Source: Bifidobacterium goeldii
GTDB lineage: Bacteria; Actinomycetota; Actinomycetes; Actinomycetales; Bifidobacteriaceae
NCBI RefSeq assembly: GCF_003951095.1
Contig: NZ_QXGL01000006.1
Location: 87,584-151,583 of the forward strand
DNA: 64,000 nucleotides
Direction of reading: 5' to 3'
This document shows positions 27,094 to 37,439 of the stretch, one piece after another. The notes beneath the pieces were generated by a model. It made no database searches and was not told the origin of the DNA. It saw nothing but the letters and a program-made list of their open reading frames with translations. Made by a program: the position numbers and the translations under genes. Positions within the stretch are counted from its first letter, which is position 1, and every line of letters begins with the position of its first letter.

Positions 27094-28652
27094 AGGGTTC
27101 CTCCCACAATCCAAGTGTCAGACAGCATGCCAACGCGCTCAGCATCAGGAGCCAACGCTAACAAGTACGACACAGGGTCTTTGCCAAGTCGAGCTTCAGG
27201 GTCCATATCCAACCACGGAGCCAATACGGAAGCATGATTGCGCGCGGACGGCCACGGTACGCGGCAATCCGGCTCGTTACAGGTCACGCCAGGCATATCA
27301 ACCAAATCAAGATCGAGATCCTCGCCGATGGCACGCTCAATCGAACCGAGCGTGGCAATGAACGTGCGAGCATCCATGCGCGTAGTGAGCTGAACCACGG
27401 CAGACATCGCGTCCGGCCCCTCAAAATGAGCAACATGGTACAGCGGCGAAATACCTTCGACCTGATTGCCCGGAACGCCTTCTAGCGCAACGATCGCCGA
27501 GCGGAACAGCGTTTCCGCGTTGGTAGAACGGCTATCCATCGAGACAATCGCCGTATGGAACTGCGCCTCTTCCTGCTGCGACTGTGCATTAGCGCTGGTG
27601 TTTGCGCTGGCATTTGCACTGGTGGCGTTTGCACTGTCAGCCGTTGCCGCCGTAGCCGCCCCTGCGGTCATCCACGCATCGTCAATACGCTCCACATCAT
27701 CGCGATCGCCAGCTTCAGCTAACAGCTGCGCAACCGCTCCCCCATGCTCACCGTGCAGCACAGCATCAGGGTTGAGATCAGCCCACGGAGCTAGCACAAA
27801 CGCGCGCTGCCATGCGCGCGGATGCGGCAAGGTCAGATCTGGATTCTCGCTGACTGTCCCGTCAAAATCAATAATGTCAAGGTCGAGTGTGCGCGAACTC
27901 CAATGCGTTTCACGCACACGCCCATGCGCAGCTTCGATCGCGAGCAACTCAGCAAGCAAGCGGTCAGCGTCAAGCGTGGTAGCGACTTCGATGACCGCGT
28001 TCAAAAAGTCTGGCGTGCCTTCAGGCATACCCCATGCGGCAGTGCGATAGAGCGGGGAAATACCGCGCACTTGTGTGCCTGGCAGCGCGTCGATACGTGC
28101 TACTGCGTCGCGCATCGTGGCGGCAACGTCGCCTTGATTGCCGCCGAGCGCAATGATTGCGTGGTGAACCTCAGCGCTAGTGCCCGTTACTGCCGCACCA
28201 GCTGCGCCAACTGCGTCAACTGTCTCAGCCGCGTCAGCATCAGCAGCACCAGCAGCAACAGCGCTCGCTGCAACCGCACCGCTACTCCCCTTGCGCCAAC
28301 GTTCGATCGACACGCACACATCCGCAAATGGTACGGTAATCGGCGCTTTGGGCTTATGCACGGCGATATTGACCCCGTGCACGGTCGGATTGTCAGCAAG
28401 TATCGCGTCTGCGATGAGGGCTGCGAGCCGTTCGATAAGATCAACGTGCTCGCCTTCGATAATCGAAACGATTCGCTTGGCTACCCGACCATAGTCGACA
28501 GTATCGTGCAGGTCATCGCTACGACCGGCAGCAGCTAAATCAAGGTGCAGGGTCGCATCCACGACGAATGGCTGCGCACGCTCATGCTCATAGTCGAGCA
28601 CACCATGCGTGCCCATTGCTTGCACGCCGGTTAAGCGTATCGTGTCCAACAT
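27090..28652 (-). CDS. folBK: Fused dihydroneopterin aldolase / HPPK with extra degenerate HPPK-like domain
   Basis: 520 residues from the ATG at 28652 (AGGAGG upstream). Residues about 1-120 are FolB (GTHGVLDYEHERAQPFVVD), making 6-hydroxymethyl-dihydropterin. A disordered Ala-rich linker leads to FolK at about 140-310, with LGGNQGD, RTLDLDIID and HPRAWQRAFVLAPW intact, which pyrophosphorylates that product for FolP. After another Ala/Asn/Ser linker comes a second HPPK-like domain (about 355-520) where the motifs have decayed (IVSMDSRSTN, WPSARNHASVLAPW). The third domain is probably structural. Overlaps DUF3180; follows folP. Confidence 0.9.
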   Translation of the reverse strand: MLDTIRLTGVQAMGTHGVLDYEHERAQPFVVDATLHLDLAAAGRSDDLHDTVDYGRVAKRIVSIIEGEHVDLIERLAALIADAILADNPTVHGVNIAVHKPKAPITVPFADVCVSIERWRKGSSGAVAASAVAAGAADADAAETVDAVGAAGAAVTGTSAEVHHAIIALGGNQGDVAATMRDAVARIDALPGTQVRGISPLYRTAAWGMPEGTPDFLNAVIEVATTLDADRLLAELLAIEAAHGRVRETHWSSRTLDLDIIDFDGTVSENPDLTLPHPRAWQRAFVLAPWADLNPDAVLHGEHGGAVAQLLAEAGDRDDVERIDDAWMTAGAATAATADSANATSANASANTSANAQSQQEEAQFHTAIVSMDSRSTNAETLFRSAIVALEGVPGNQVEGISPLYHVAHFEGPDAMSAVVQLTTRMDARTFIATLGSIERAIGEDLDLDLVDMPGVTCNEPDCRVPWPSARNHASVLAPWLDMDPEARLGKDPVSYLLALAPDAERVGMLSDTWIVGGTL

Positions 28653-28734
28653 CGACAATCCTCCTGTTAGCTCCTGTTCGTACCGCATTGCGCACCCGCT
28701 GCCCACGACGCGTGCGCTCAAGCGCCAACACTTA

Positions 28735-29610
28735 TCAGTGTTGTGCTGCGCGCCTCCACAATGTGCCCATCGTTACGGCTGCGCGACTACGTGCCACATC
28801 GTGTACGCGCACTGCCCATGCGCCATGCTCCGCGCACAATGCAGACAGTGCGGCGGTGGCGTTATCGCGATCATCCATTGTCGGTTCAGCAAAACCAGCG
28901 TCAGAGAGCGCAGCGGCGACAAAACGCTTGCGGGAAGCGCCAATCAGCACTGGATAGCCGGTGTTTTCAAACTCAGCTAAACCAGCCAGTAATGGCAAAT
29001 TGTGGTCAATGTTTGGCTTAGAGAAGCCTAAACCGGGGTCGATAATAATCTGCTCGGGTTTCACGCCGGCGGCGATCACACCGTCTACTTGGCGCATGAG
29101 CTCGTCTTTTACGTCACGCAAGACGCCATGCTCATAGTGCGAGGTGTCAGCGTCCGGCGTGCCACCTTGAGCGCCGGCAAGCCAGCCGCGCCAATGCTGC
29201 ACGATGTACAAGCAGTCATGCTCAGCAACGACGTGCGGCAGTTGAGCATCGAGTGTGCCACCGGATACATCATTGATAATCTGTGCGCCGCGTTCGAGAG
29301 CCGCCTCAGCTACGGATGCGCGCGTCGTATCGATCGACAGTACCGTGTTGCCGCCGTTGATGAGCGCTTCGACAGCGCCGGTAATGCGCGCAAGTTCGTC
29401 CTCTTCAGAAACACGTTTAGCACCTGGGCGAGTGGATTCAGCACCGATATCAATAATGTCAGCGCCAGCATTAAGCATTGCCAGTCCGTGCTCGCGAGCT
29501 TTCGCGGGGTCGAGCCACAAGCCACCATCAGAGAACGAGTCTTCAGTAATGTTCAGCACGCCCATAACCAGCGTGTGATCAGTGTTACGCAAGCTTTGCA
29601 GATCAGTCAT
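28735..29610 (-). CDS. folP: Dihydropteroate synthase
   Basis: 291 residues with GAAGGGGA before the ATG. Diagnostic DHPS motifs: MGVLNITEDSFSDGG, DIIDIGAESTRPGA, SIDTTRASVAEAAL, IINDVSGG, IIIDPGLGFSKP and IGASRKRFV. Condenses p-aminobenzoate with dihydropterin pyrophosphate; the sulfonamide target. Sits between folE and folBK on the same strand, giving a compact folate operon. Confidence 0.95.
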   Translation of the reverse strand: MTDLQSLRNTDHTLVMGVLNITEDSFSDGGLWLDPAKAREHGLAMLNAGADIIDIGAESTRPGAKRVSEEDELARITGAVEALINGGNTVLSIDTTRASVAEAALERGAQIINDVSGGTLDAQLPHVVAEHDCLYIVQHWRGWLAGAQGGTPDADTSHYEHGVLRDVKDELMRQVDGVIAAGVKPEQIIIDPGLGFSKPNIDHNLPLLAGLAEFENTGYPVLIGASRKRFVAAALSDAGFAEPTMDDRDNATAALSALCAEHGAWAVRVHDVARSRAAVTMGTLWRRAAQH

Positions 29611-29664
29611 TGTTCCCCTTCGCTATATGTACAACGCATTCATACAACTCAACTCATGCACAGC

Positions 29665-30231
29665 TCAGTGCTTTGCCATAATCAAGCTCATTGCTTCAGC
29701 GCGCGTAGCGGGATTGCGCATCACACCACGCACTGCGGAAGTAACGGTGCGCGAGGCGGGCTTGTTCACACCGCGCATAGCCATGCACATGTGTTCGCAT
29801 TCCGTCACCACGATTACGCCTTTAGCATCCGCGTATTCCATCAGCGCGTCAGCTACCTGCTGTGTAATACGCTCCTGTACTTGCGGGCGGCGAGCATACA
29901 ATTCCACCAAGCGCGCCAACTTGCTCAAACCCACAACCTGCCCATGGGAAGGAATGTAGCCCACGTGCGCAAAACCGTGGAAGGGCAGCAGATGATGCTC
30001 GCATACGGAAAACAGTTCAATATCGCGCACCAGCACCATTTCGTCAGTATCTACTGGGAAGCGCTTTTCCAGCACTTCTTGCGGTCCGCGGCCCAGACCT
30101 GCGAAAATCTCGCGGCCGGCTCGCGCAATACGGTCCGGAGTTTCCAGCAGTCCCTCACGGTCAGGATCTTCACCAATCGACTTCAAAAACAGTCGGACCG
30201 CCTGCTTCACGCCTTCTTCGTCATACGCCAC
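29665..30231 (-). CDS. folE: GTP cyclohydrolase I
   Basis: 188 residues starting with GTG after AGGAAGGA. Zinc and catalytic motifs of type I enzymes are visible: [12 protein letters not shown] (Cys, His), [23 protein letters not shown] and [12 protein letters not shown] (second zinc Cys). Converts GTP to dihydroneopterin triphosphate, the first step of folate synthesis. 54 bp upstream of folP. Confidence 0.95.
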   Translation of the reverse strand: MAYDEEGVKQAVRLFLKSIGEDPDREGLLETPDRIARAGREIFAGLGRGPQEVLEKRFPVDTDEMVLVRDIELFSVCEHHLLPFHGFAHVGYIPSHGQVVGLSKLARLVELYARRPQVQERITQQVADALMEYADAKGVIVVTECEHMCMAMRGVNKPASRTVTSAVRGVMRNPATRAEAMSLIMAKH

Positions 30232-30321
30232 GTCATTATCCTTCCTGCTTCAACGCTCAACTCCTTGTGCCCGGCACCCCGCCCAGCAGCAAAGGAAGAA
30301 CTGCACATACTGCACATACAA

Positions 30322-30355
30322 GTTGCGGCGTGCCGTCGATGCAGCACGCCGCAAC
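30322..30355 (-). terminator. Hairpin downstream of ftsH
   Basis: Perfect 12-bp arms GTTGCGGCGTGC / GCACGCCGCAAC with a 10-nt loop, in the spacer between the ftsH stop and folE. The T tract is weak, so it may only attenuate transcription into folE. Confidence 0.6.
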
Positions 30356-30376
30356 CTTTCATCATCTACCGCCGTT

Positions 30377-32455
30377 TCACTCGCCGGGCTTCATGCCCAC
30401 GGAACGCTTGAGCGATTCGGGAATCTCCACCGGAGGAATGTCGGAATCCGGGCGGCGATCGTCGGAAAGCCACACTGGGCGTTCGGGAGCCTTGCGAATG
30501 TTCGCGAAGATCGCAGCCAGTTCCTTCTCGTTCAGCGTTTCCTTGACGAGCAGCTGGCGAACGAGCTCATCGAGCACATCGCGGTTTTCGTTGATGATGT
30601 TCCACGCCTCAGTGTGCGCAGTTTCAACGAGCTGACGCACTTCGTCGTCGATAATCTCAGCGGTCTGGTTGGAGTACTTGTGCGGTGCGAGCGCATCATA
30701 GTCAGCGCCGTTCGTATCGTCAGTACCCCACTTGATCGCACCGAGCTTCTTCGAGAAGCCGTATTCGAGCACCATCGTGCGAGCGATATTCGTAGCCTTT
30801 TCGATATCGTTCGAAGCGCCAGTGGTCGGATCGTGGAAGACGATCTCTTCCGCAGTACGGCCGCCCATCGCGTATGCCATCTGGTCAAGCAGCTGGTTAC
30901 GGCTCATCGAATAACGATCGGACGTCGGCATAACCGCCGTGTAGCCGAGCGCGCGGCCACGCGGCAGAATCGTCACCTTCGTCACCGGATCCGTGTTGTG
31001 CAGTGCGGCTGCAACAAGCGCGTGGCCACCCTCATGGTAGGCGGTGTTACGCAGCTCATCGAGCGCCATACCCTTCGAGCGGCGCTTCGGACCAGCTTGC
31101 ACACGGTCGATAGCCTCGTCGATCGCACGATTGTCGATCAGCTGAGCGCCAGCGCGAGCGCACAACAGTGCAGCTTCGTTGAGCACGTTCGCCAAGTCAG
31201 CACCAGTGAAGCCTGGAGTGCGCACAGCAATCATGTGTAGGTCAACGTCCGGCACGAACGGCTTGCCCTTAGCGTGCACCTTCAGGATTTCCTCACGGCC
31301 TTCAAGGTCTGGAGCTTCAACAGCAACCTGACGGTCGAAACGGCCCGGACGCAGCAGTGCCGGGTCGAGCACGTCGGGGCGGTTGGTTGCAGCGATAATA
31401 ATCAGGTTCGTATCGTTGTCGAAGCCGTCCATTTCCACGAGCAGCTGGTTGAGCGTCTGTTCACGCTCGTCGTGGCCGCCGGACATGCCGGAACCACGCT
31501 TGCGGCCGACAGCATCGATCTCATCAATGAAGATGATTGCCGGAGCGTTCTTCTTCGCCTCGTCGAACAGGTCACGCACGCGGGAAGCACCCAAGCCGAC
31601 GAACATTTCCACGAAGTCAGAGCCGGCCATCGCGTAGAACGGCACGCCAGCTTCACCTGCGATAGCGCGTGCAAGCAGCGTCTTACCAGTACCTGGAGGG
31701 CCGTAGAGCAGCACGCCACGCGGAATGCGCGCGCCAAGCGCCTTGTACTTAGACGGATCCTTGAGGAAGTCCTTGATCTCCTCAACTTCCTGCACGGCCG
31801 CGTCTTCACCAGCAACGTCTGCGAACTTGGTGGTCGGCGTCTGGCCTTCCAGCAGCTTGCCGTTGTTCTTGCGCCCAGGCATGCCGAACATGCCACCGGC
31901 ACCGCCCATGCGGCTCATCAGCAGCCAGAAGATGAGGATCATGATCACGAACGGCAGAATCGTGCTCAGCAGGTAGCTGATCATGCTGGTCTGCTGCATG
32001 TCGGAAGTCCAACCCTTGGTCGGGTTAGCCTTCTGTACTGCCTGCACTACCTGCGCACCCTGGGCGAACGTGTAGTAGAACTGCACGTTCTTGCCATAGT
32101 TGTGCGTCTTGCCAGTGTCAGGATCAGCCTTGGTGAAGTCGCTCTTCAGCTCAAGCTGCACTTGCTGCTTGTTGTCAATGATCTTCGCGTAGGCAACGTT
32201 TTCATTGTTCAGCAGCGCGAAGCCATCTTTCGTATCGATGGTCTGGCTGCCCGTGCCGCTAAACAGCTGGAAACCGATGACTGCCATGACGACCAGCAGC
32301 ACGCCCCACAGCCACGGGGATTGCCAGAATGGGCGCGGGCCGTCAGAGTTGCGGTTACCGTTCGGATTATCAGGCTGGTTACGTCGGAACGGGTTGCCGT
32401 TCGGACGGTTACCGTCGCCCGATGGCGGCCGTTGCGGACCTTGAGGATAAGTCAT
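30377..32455 (-). CDS. ftsH: ATP-dependent zinc metalloprotease FtsH
   Basis: 692 residues with AAGGAG before the ATG. A Pro/Asn-rich cytoplasmic start, a membrane segment ([18 protein letters not shown]), an extracytoplasmic domain and a second segment ([18 protein letters not shown]), then an AAA module (Walker A GPPGTGKT, Walker B IIFIDEID) and an M41 protease with the zinc motif HEGGH. Membrane-bound quality-control protease. Order tilS-hpt-ftsH-fol is a conserved actinobacterial arrangement. Confidence 0.96.
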   Translation of the reverse strand: MTYPQGPQRPPSGDGNRPNGNPFRRNQPDNPNGNRNSDGPRPFWQSPWLWGVLLVVMAVIGFQLFSGTGSQTIDTKDGFALLNNENVAYAKIIDNKQQVQLELKSDFTKADPDTGKTHNYGKNVQFYYTFAQGAQVVQAVQKANPTKGWTSDMQQTSMISYLLSTILPFVIMILIFWLLMSRMGGAGGMFGMPGRKNNGKLLEGQTPTTKFADVAGEDAAVQEVEEIKDFLKDPSKYKALGARIPRGVLLYGPPGTGKTLLARAIAGEAGVPFYAMAGSDFVEMFVGLGASRVRDLFDEAKKNAPAIIFIDEIDAVGRKRGSGMSGGHDEREQTLNQLLVEMDGFDNDTNLIIIAATNRPDVLDPALLRPGRFDRQVAVEAPDLEGREEILKVHAKGKPFVPDVDLHMIAVRTPGFTGADLANVLNEAALLCARAGAQLIDNRAIDEAIDRVQAGPKRRSKGMALDELRNTAYHEGGHALVAAALHNTDPVTKVTILPRGRALGYTAVMPTSDRYSMSRNQLLDQMAYAMGGRTAEEIVFHDPTTGASNDIEKATNIARTMVLEYGFSKKLGAIKWGTDDTNGADYDALAPHKYSNQTAEIIDDEVRQLVETAHTEAWNIINENRDVLDELVRQLLVKETLNEKELAAIFANIRKAPERPVWLSDDRRPDSDIPPVEIPESLKRSVGMKPGE

Positions 32456-32461
32456 ACTGCG

Positions 32462-33019
32462 TTATTCTCCTTGATACACTTCGGGCTTGAGCACGGCGAT
32501 GGAATCGAGGTTGCGGAATCGCTCGTCATAGTCGAGTCCGAATCCGACGACGAATTCGTCGGGGATCTCATAGCCCTGATACTTCACGTCAACGTCAACC
32601 TCGCGGCGTGACGGCTTTTGCAGCAGCGCAAAAATTTCCACCGACGCTGCTCCACGCCTCTTCAGCTCCTCGACGAGCCATGCAAGGGTTCGCCCCGAAT
32701 CTACGATATCTTCCACGATGAGAATGTGCCGACCGCGAACATCGGTAGACAGATCTTGACGGATTGTCACGGTACCGCTCGATGTGGTGCCCGAACCATA
32801 GCTGGATAGGCTCATGAAGTCCATTTGCACGGGGATGCTCAACGCCTGCGAGAACGCGGCCAGCGTGTTGACGGCACCTTTGAGCACGGCAACGAGCAGC
32901 GGGTCCTTTCCCCGGTAGTCCTCGCTTACTTGGGCAGCGACTTCGTTGATCTTCTGTTCAATTTGAGCTTTACTGACCAGCTCATGATCGATCTGGTCCT
33001 GAACGTCGGCGATTTGCAT
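32462..33019 (-). CDS. hpt: Hypoxanthine phosphoribosyltransferase
   Basis: 185 residues from the ATG at 33019 (GGAGAG upstream); an ATG at 33028 would add three residues. The PRPP-binding loop HILIVEDIVDSGRTL and the DFMSLSSYGS motif identify a purine phosphoribosyltransferase of the Hpt family that salvages hypoxanthine and guanine. Its 5' end overlaps the end of tilS by about 38 bp, so the two are co-translated. Confidence 0.93.
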   Translation of the reverse strand: MQIADVQDQIDHELVSKAQIEQKINEVAAQVSEDYRGKDPLLVAVLKGAVNTLAAFSQALSIPVQMDFMSLSSYGSGTTSSGTVTIRQDLSTDVRGRHILIVEDIVDSGRTLAWLVEELKRRGAASVEIFALLQKPSRREVDVDVKYQGYEIPDEFVVGFGLDYDERFRNLDSIAVLKPEVYQGE

Positions 33020-34115
33020 GCTCTCCATCTTGGCACAGGCGAATGACGTGTTTCCTACGGTTTACTGAATATCCACTAGGAAGATTCACGGCTCCTTGAC
33101 CATGCCAGTGTGTGATGAGCTGGTCAATTGCCTCAATGTGCCGCGCGGAAGCATTAATGCCAGCGCCTGCGAGCGCATGTGCGAGCACTCGCAAGCGGAT
33201 TGCGGGGTGCTCATGGGCAAGCACGCTAGCTGATAAGCGCAGAATATCGTCAGCTGGGTCGAGCCACGCGCGCTGAAGGGCCGCGTCGGCTTGTGCGTCG
33301 AGATAGTCTTTGTCGCGGCGCAGCAGCTTCGAGCCGTGCGCGAGATGCGCAGCGATGTTTCCGCCGGCGAAATCAGTAAGGAATGGGAGCAGCATATGGC
33401 GGATACGCGAGCGCAACGGATATACCGCCGTTAGCTCCTGCGGCGCGTTGAGTAATGCTGGAGATAGTTTGTCATCGCCGTTGGTTGGGTCATCCCACCA
33501 TTCGAGATGTAAGTCTTCGCAGATGCCGGTGGTATCAGCGCGTGTCAGATCGATGAGCGGGCGAAGAAAACGCACCCCATCGCGTTCGAATGTTTCCGGC
33601 ATGCCAGCGAGCGCGTCTACACCTTCGGAGCGTAGCAACCCAATGAGTACGGTTTCCGCTTGATCATCCAGCGTGTGTGCCAACAGTACGGCGGCTGCAT
33701 TGATCTCGCGCGCTGTCTCGCAGATCGCCGCGTATCGAGCGTCGCGAGCCGCAGCTTCCGCTCCCCTGCCATCATCGGTGACGGTAATACGGCGCACGAT
33801 GACTGGATCCAAGTCGAGCTGCTGACATCGCTGTGCAGCCTGCTGCGCGACCGTCTGCGAGCCGGCTTGTAAAGTGTGATCAATAATGATCGCACCGCAG
33901 CGTACTCTAAGCGCAGCACACACAATGTGCGCCACGGCAGCGAGCGCCATCGAATCGCGCCCTCCTGAGCAGGCAACGAGTACGAGCGGCGCATCCGCGT
34001 CAGGTTCATGCTCACCATGTTCGCGTAAGCACTCCGGTGGCGCGCTGATGCCAGCGTTTTCAAGAGTTGCGCGTACCGCTCCTACAGCGCGGCGCATTCG
34101 AGCGGTGTACGGCAT
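32982..34115 (-). CDS. tilS: tRNA(Ile)-lysidine synthase
   Basis: 377 residues behind AGGAGAAAG. PP-loop ATP pyrophosphatase signature ACSGGRDSMALAAVAH near residue 50 and HTLDDQAETVLIGLLRSEG later. It makes lysidine at C34 of the CAU-anticodon tRNA-Ile so that it reads AUA; essential in most bacteria. The C-terminal part is shorter than in E. coli, as usual in Actinobacteria. Confidence 0.93.
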   Translation of the reverse strand: MPYTARMRRAVGAVRATLENAGISAPPECLREHGEHEPDADAPLVLVACSGGRDSMALAAVAHIVCAALRVRCGAIIIDHTLQAGSQTVAQQAAQRCQQLDLDPVIVRRITVTDDGRGAEAAARDARYAAICETAREINAAAVLLAHTLDDQAETVLIGLLRSEGVDALAGMPETFERDGVRFLRPLIDLTRADTTGICEDLHLEWWDDPTNGDDKLSPALLNAPQELTAVYPLRSRIRHMLLPFLTDFAGGNIAAHLAHGSKLLRRDKDYLDAQADAALQRAWLDPADDILRLSASVLAHEHPAIRLRVLAHALAGAGINASARHIEAIDQLITHWHGQGAVNLPSGYSVNRRKHVIRLCQDGEHANRRRSGPDRS

Positions 34116-34187
34116 ACGTTGTCTTTCTCCTGTGCCTGATGCAATACTGCTTGTTGACTGCTTGTTGCCCGCCTGCGTTGTATCGCT

Positions 34188-35648
34188 TTACAGCGCGGGC
34201 AGTTTGGCGGCCATGACGTTGATTGCCTGCGCGGCTTCCCAATAGTTCGCCGCATCGTTGACGATGACTGCAAACGAGAGCACGCCACCGTTGGTGCGCG
34301 ACACATTACCCGTAAGCGAGGTGACCGTATCGAGGCTGCCGGTTTTAACACGGTACAAACCGTTGTCATCACCACTGACGATACGCCGACGCGCAGTGCC
34401 GACAAGGCCTGGGATTGACAGTCCTTCAGCGGCGGCCGTAGCCGAGCCAGCAGTGAGATTGTGCGCTTGCACGCCAACCAGTGTTTTCACGCTGACTTGC
34501 GAGCCGGGGGCGAGGCCTGAACAGTCGGCGATAGTCAAGCCTTGCGTATCAATACCTGCCTCGCGCAGTACATCAGCTACCGCTTGCGTATCGGTCGCAA
34601 TACTGTTGCCCGTACCACGCTTCAACGCAGTGAGACGACCAAACTCGTCGGCCAGCGTGTTATCAGAATGCCGCAACATAAACGCCATGACCTCGTTGAG
34701 CGGCGCAGAACTGACCGATGCGAGCGCGGACGTGCCCGCAGCCACCGTGCCGGCGGTCGGCTCGCCGTTCACCGTGATGCCGTTATCGGCAAGTCGCTGT
34801 GCGAATACTGCGGCCGTATCTTGCGCAGTATGTTCTGACAGCACCGGGTATTGGCTGGAATCGTCAGGATTCGTAGGCTTGGATACGCCTTCCTCATTCC
34901 ATTGGCGGCCGCCGTCGATCGCCATCGTGGAAATTGGCGTGCAATAGCGATGTTCCGCATTATTTTCGCTGATATTGTTCGGCGTGCGATCAGTGCCAAA
35001 CAGCGAATCGTCGTATACGAGATCGACCTGCGTAATACCGCGCTGGAGCAGCGCATCCGCTGTGCGCTTAGCAAGCGTACCAAGGCCTGCATGACCGTTG
35101 ATATGATCAGGGTCGCTCTGCCCCTCGCCGAGCAGCATGTCACCATTGCCTTTCAGCACTAGTGTTTTTACATTGCCGTCGCTTTGGATAAGGTACGTTT
35201 GCGTGTCCAGCGTGGACCCCATGTCAAGCGTGCTTGCCGCAGCAAACGCGGTGAGTGTTTTCATGGTGGAGGCTGGCTGGCGCGGAGTGCCAGCGTCGCG
35301 TTCAGCGACAATATTGCCTTGTCCATCGGCGATAGCGATCGAGAACGACGTTCCAATGTTTGCTGTGGCAGCGAACTCGTCGATAATCTGCTGTGCGGCG
35401 TGACTATCGACAGGAATCGTCAAATCTACATCGTCGGCGATAGTTCCAGCCGCGCGCGCCGTGAGCGGATCGGGCACAGTACGCGTGTGCACTGGGCGCA
35501 AAGTGAGTACGCCAGGCACCACGTCGACCATGTCAGCAACACCGTACCCGATCATCACAGCGACCGTAACGCATGCGGATACCAGAATCGTCCATATGCG
35601 CCGCGATGCCGCTTTCCGTGCGCGCCGTGCCGCAGCCCTCCGTGCCAC
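34188..35648 (-). CDS. dacB: D-alanyl-D-alanine carboxypeptidase/endopeptidase (PBP4, S13 family)
   Basis: 486 residues, GTG start behind AAGGAG. One N-terminal membrane anchor (IWTILVSACVTVAVMIGYGV) after a very basic start, then the penicillin-binding fold: SxxK in PASTMKTL, SxN-type motif in MLRHSDNTLADE and the KTG triad VKTGSLD. Trims D-Ala from peptidoglycan side chains or cuts crosslinks outside the membrane. 72 bp upstream of tilS and on the same strand. Confidence 0.88.
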   Translation of the reverse strand: MARRAAARRARKAASRRIWTILVSACVTVAVMIGYGVADMVDVVPGVLTLRPVHTRTVPDPLTARAAGTIADDVDLTIPVDSHAAQQIIDEFAATANIGTSFSIAIADGQGNIVAERDAGTPRQPASTMKTLTAFAAASTLDMGSTLDTQTYLIQSDGNVKTLVLKGNGDMLLGEGQSDPDHINGHAGLGTLAKRTADALLQRGITQVDLVYDDSLFGTDRTPNNISENNAEHRYCTPISTMAIDGGRQWNEEGVSKPTNPDDSSQYPVLSEHTAQDTAAVFAQRLADNGITVNGEPTAGTVAAGTSALASVSSAPLNEVMAFMLRHSDNTLADEFGRLTALKRGTGNSIATDTQAVADVLREAGIDTQGLTIADCSGLAPGSQVSVKTLVGVQAHNLTAGSATAAAEGLSIPGLVGTARRRIVSGDDNGLYRVKTGSLDTVTSLTGNVSRTNGGVLSFAVIVNDAANYWEAAQAINVMAAKLPAL

Positions 35649-35765
35649 GCGTGAGCTCCTTACCGTGTAAAACTAGGTTGCCGCCGCAAAGGAACATATT
35701 TCGACGTATCTCAATATGTTGCATATATAGTGCACGCGCAGCCGGATGCAATGAGCCGGTTCACG

Positions 35766-37439
35766 CTAGCGTTGCAGCGCCGCGAACGAATCCAGCGTAT
35801 GTACGACTCTGATCGCTCGCGCATCCAACAGCTTACCGCCAAGCCATGAACCGATAATTACTGCGGCCAATCCATTAACTAATCCGACCGGCATCAGCAC
35901 CCAATACCATGCGTACCACGTTAGGCCGCCGCTCAATGCGAGCACTGCCGCAACAATCCCAGTGGGAAGCATGAGTGCCGCTGAGCCAAACAAATGAATA
36001 AATGGGAAAAACCCTTGTGCCATTGCACGCCCTTGTGGCGTGGAGAATGGCTTGTCCATTGAGGGCACGGGGTACATGAACGAGCAGTTGACTACTTCGG
36101 CGAGGCCGAGCGCGCTCAGTGAAACGCTAATGCCGATCACTAAGAACGTCAGTCCGGTGAGCAGACCGCCGGATGTACGCCAATCGCCAGTGATTACCAA
36201 GCACACGAGCGCCATGACTGTGAGATACACGGCGCATATGACGCCGAATACACGCACGCGAGCCACGCGATCGTCATGTCCGCGCACGCCGGCAAGCACT
36301 TCCATCGTGAAGCCGCGGCCATCATATGCTAGGCCATTGCCTTCAAGCATCGGCATGAGCCAGCCGCCCCAAATCAGGCTCTGCCAAACCATTGCAGCGC
36401 CTCCGTCTTGCATGCCGAGGCCGTTTGCTTGGAAGGAGAAAACAACTACGAACAATACCGGCATGATGAACAGCATCATCTGCCGCGGGTCGCGTTTGAG
36501 ATAGGTGAACAAGCGTGCCGACAATGCTCCGGAGACGCTGTCTGGCATCCAGCCGAATGCGCCGATGCCTTTGGCTGTGACCGTACGCTCAGCAGCGCCT
36601 GCGGTGAGGCGATCACGGCGTAGACACCACACGCATCCAGCAAAGCACAATGCCCAAGTGAGTGCGAGGATAAGAATGCGGGCGGCGAGCAGGCCGTATG
36701 AGCCACTGAATGCGTCGAATGGCAGCTGGAATGCGGCGCCGAGCGGCGTCCATGACAGTACTGCTGTTACGCGCGATAGTGCGGTGACATCGGGACCGCC
36801 TGCTCCGTTCGAACTGGTGATTAAGTTCGGCAGCTGGCAAGCGAAGACGAATACGGTCATCGTGATGACATAGAGCAGCGCTTTGCCACGCTTGGAAGTC
36901 ACGAGTGTGGTAGCTGTAGAAATGATCAGCTTAGCGATGCTCATCATCGTGATGATAGTGAGCGGAGCGGCAACGATTGCAGCAATGACAACGTCTGCAC
37001 CCATCCAGCGGTAGGACAGTGACCACAGCATTAATGCCAACGTTCCGCAGATTGCGGGAATGCCGCTTAAACCAGCCAGCACGACGCCCAATTGCAAGCG
37101 AACATCGGGAATGCCATACAGTGTGAACCGTTTCGGGCTCATCGTGGATCCATCGCCGATGAGCATAAGTTGAACGAATGCGACCATGATCATCGCGAAT
37201 GAGCCAAGCAGAATCACGATAACGTGCATCGTTGCCAAGAATGCATACAAACCGAATTCACTGATAGCAATCCGCATCAGCGGACCACCGAGGAAGAATG
37301 CGAGCGCGCCGGTGCCAACTACGGCACTCACGCCGAAAACGATGGCGATCACATAGCCGACGGTTTGCCAGGCTGATTTGCGCAAAGTAGCGAATGTGAG
37401 TGCCCAGCGCAGGCGAACTATGGTGAGTGCGGTTTCCAT
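35766..37439 (-). CDS. ABC transporter membrane (permease) protein
   Basis: About 557 residues with roughly 12-14 hydrophobic segments, e.g. SAVVGTGALAFFLGGPL and FLVIGISVSLSALGLA. Starts at ATG 37439, or GTG 37442, overlapping the stop of the ATPase gene (TGATG). ABC-2-like exporter subunit; substrate unknown. Partner of the ATPase encoded immediately upstream. Confidence 0.82.
   Translation of the reverse strand: METALTIVRLRWALTFATLRKSAWQTVGYVIAIVFGVSAVVGTGALAFFLGGPLMRIAISEFGLYAFLATMHVIVILLGSFAMIMVAFVQLMLIGDGSTMSPKRFTLYGIPDVRLQLGVVLAGLSGIPAICGTLALMLWSLSYRWMGADVVIAAIVAAPLTIITMMSIAKLIISTATTLVTSKRGKALLYVITMTVFVFACQLPNLITSSNGAGGPDVTALSRVTAVLSWTPLGAAFQLPFDAFSGSYGLLAARILILALTWALCFAGCVWCLRRDRLTAGAAERTVTAKGIGAFGWMPDSVSGALSARLFTYLKRDPRQMMLFIMPVLFVVVFSFQANGLGMQDGGAAMVWQSLIWGGWLMPMLEGNGLAYDGRGFTMEVLAGVRGHDDRVARVRVFGVICAVYLTVMALVCLVITGDWRTSGGLLTGLTFLVIGISVSLSALGLAEVVNCSFMYPVPSMDKPFSTPQGRAMAQGFFPFIHLFGSAALMLPTGIVAAVLALSGGLTWYAWYWVLMPVGLVNGLAAVIIGSWLGGKLLDARAIRVVHTLDSFAALQR

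Noticed and set aside
31274..32611. 445-codon plus-strand frame opposite ftsH
   Set aside because: Shadow of ftsH, whose AAA and protease motifs are unmistakable on the minus strand.
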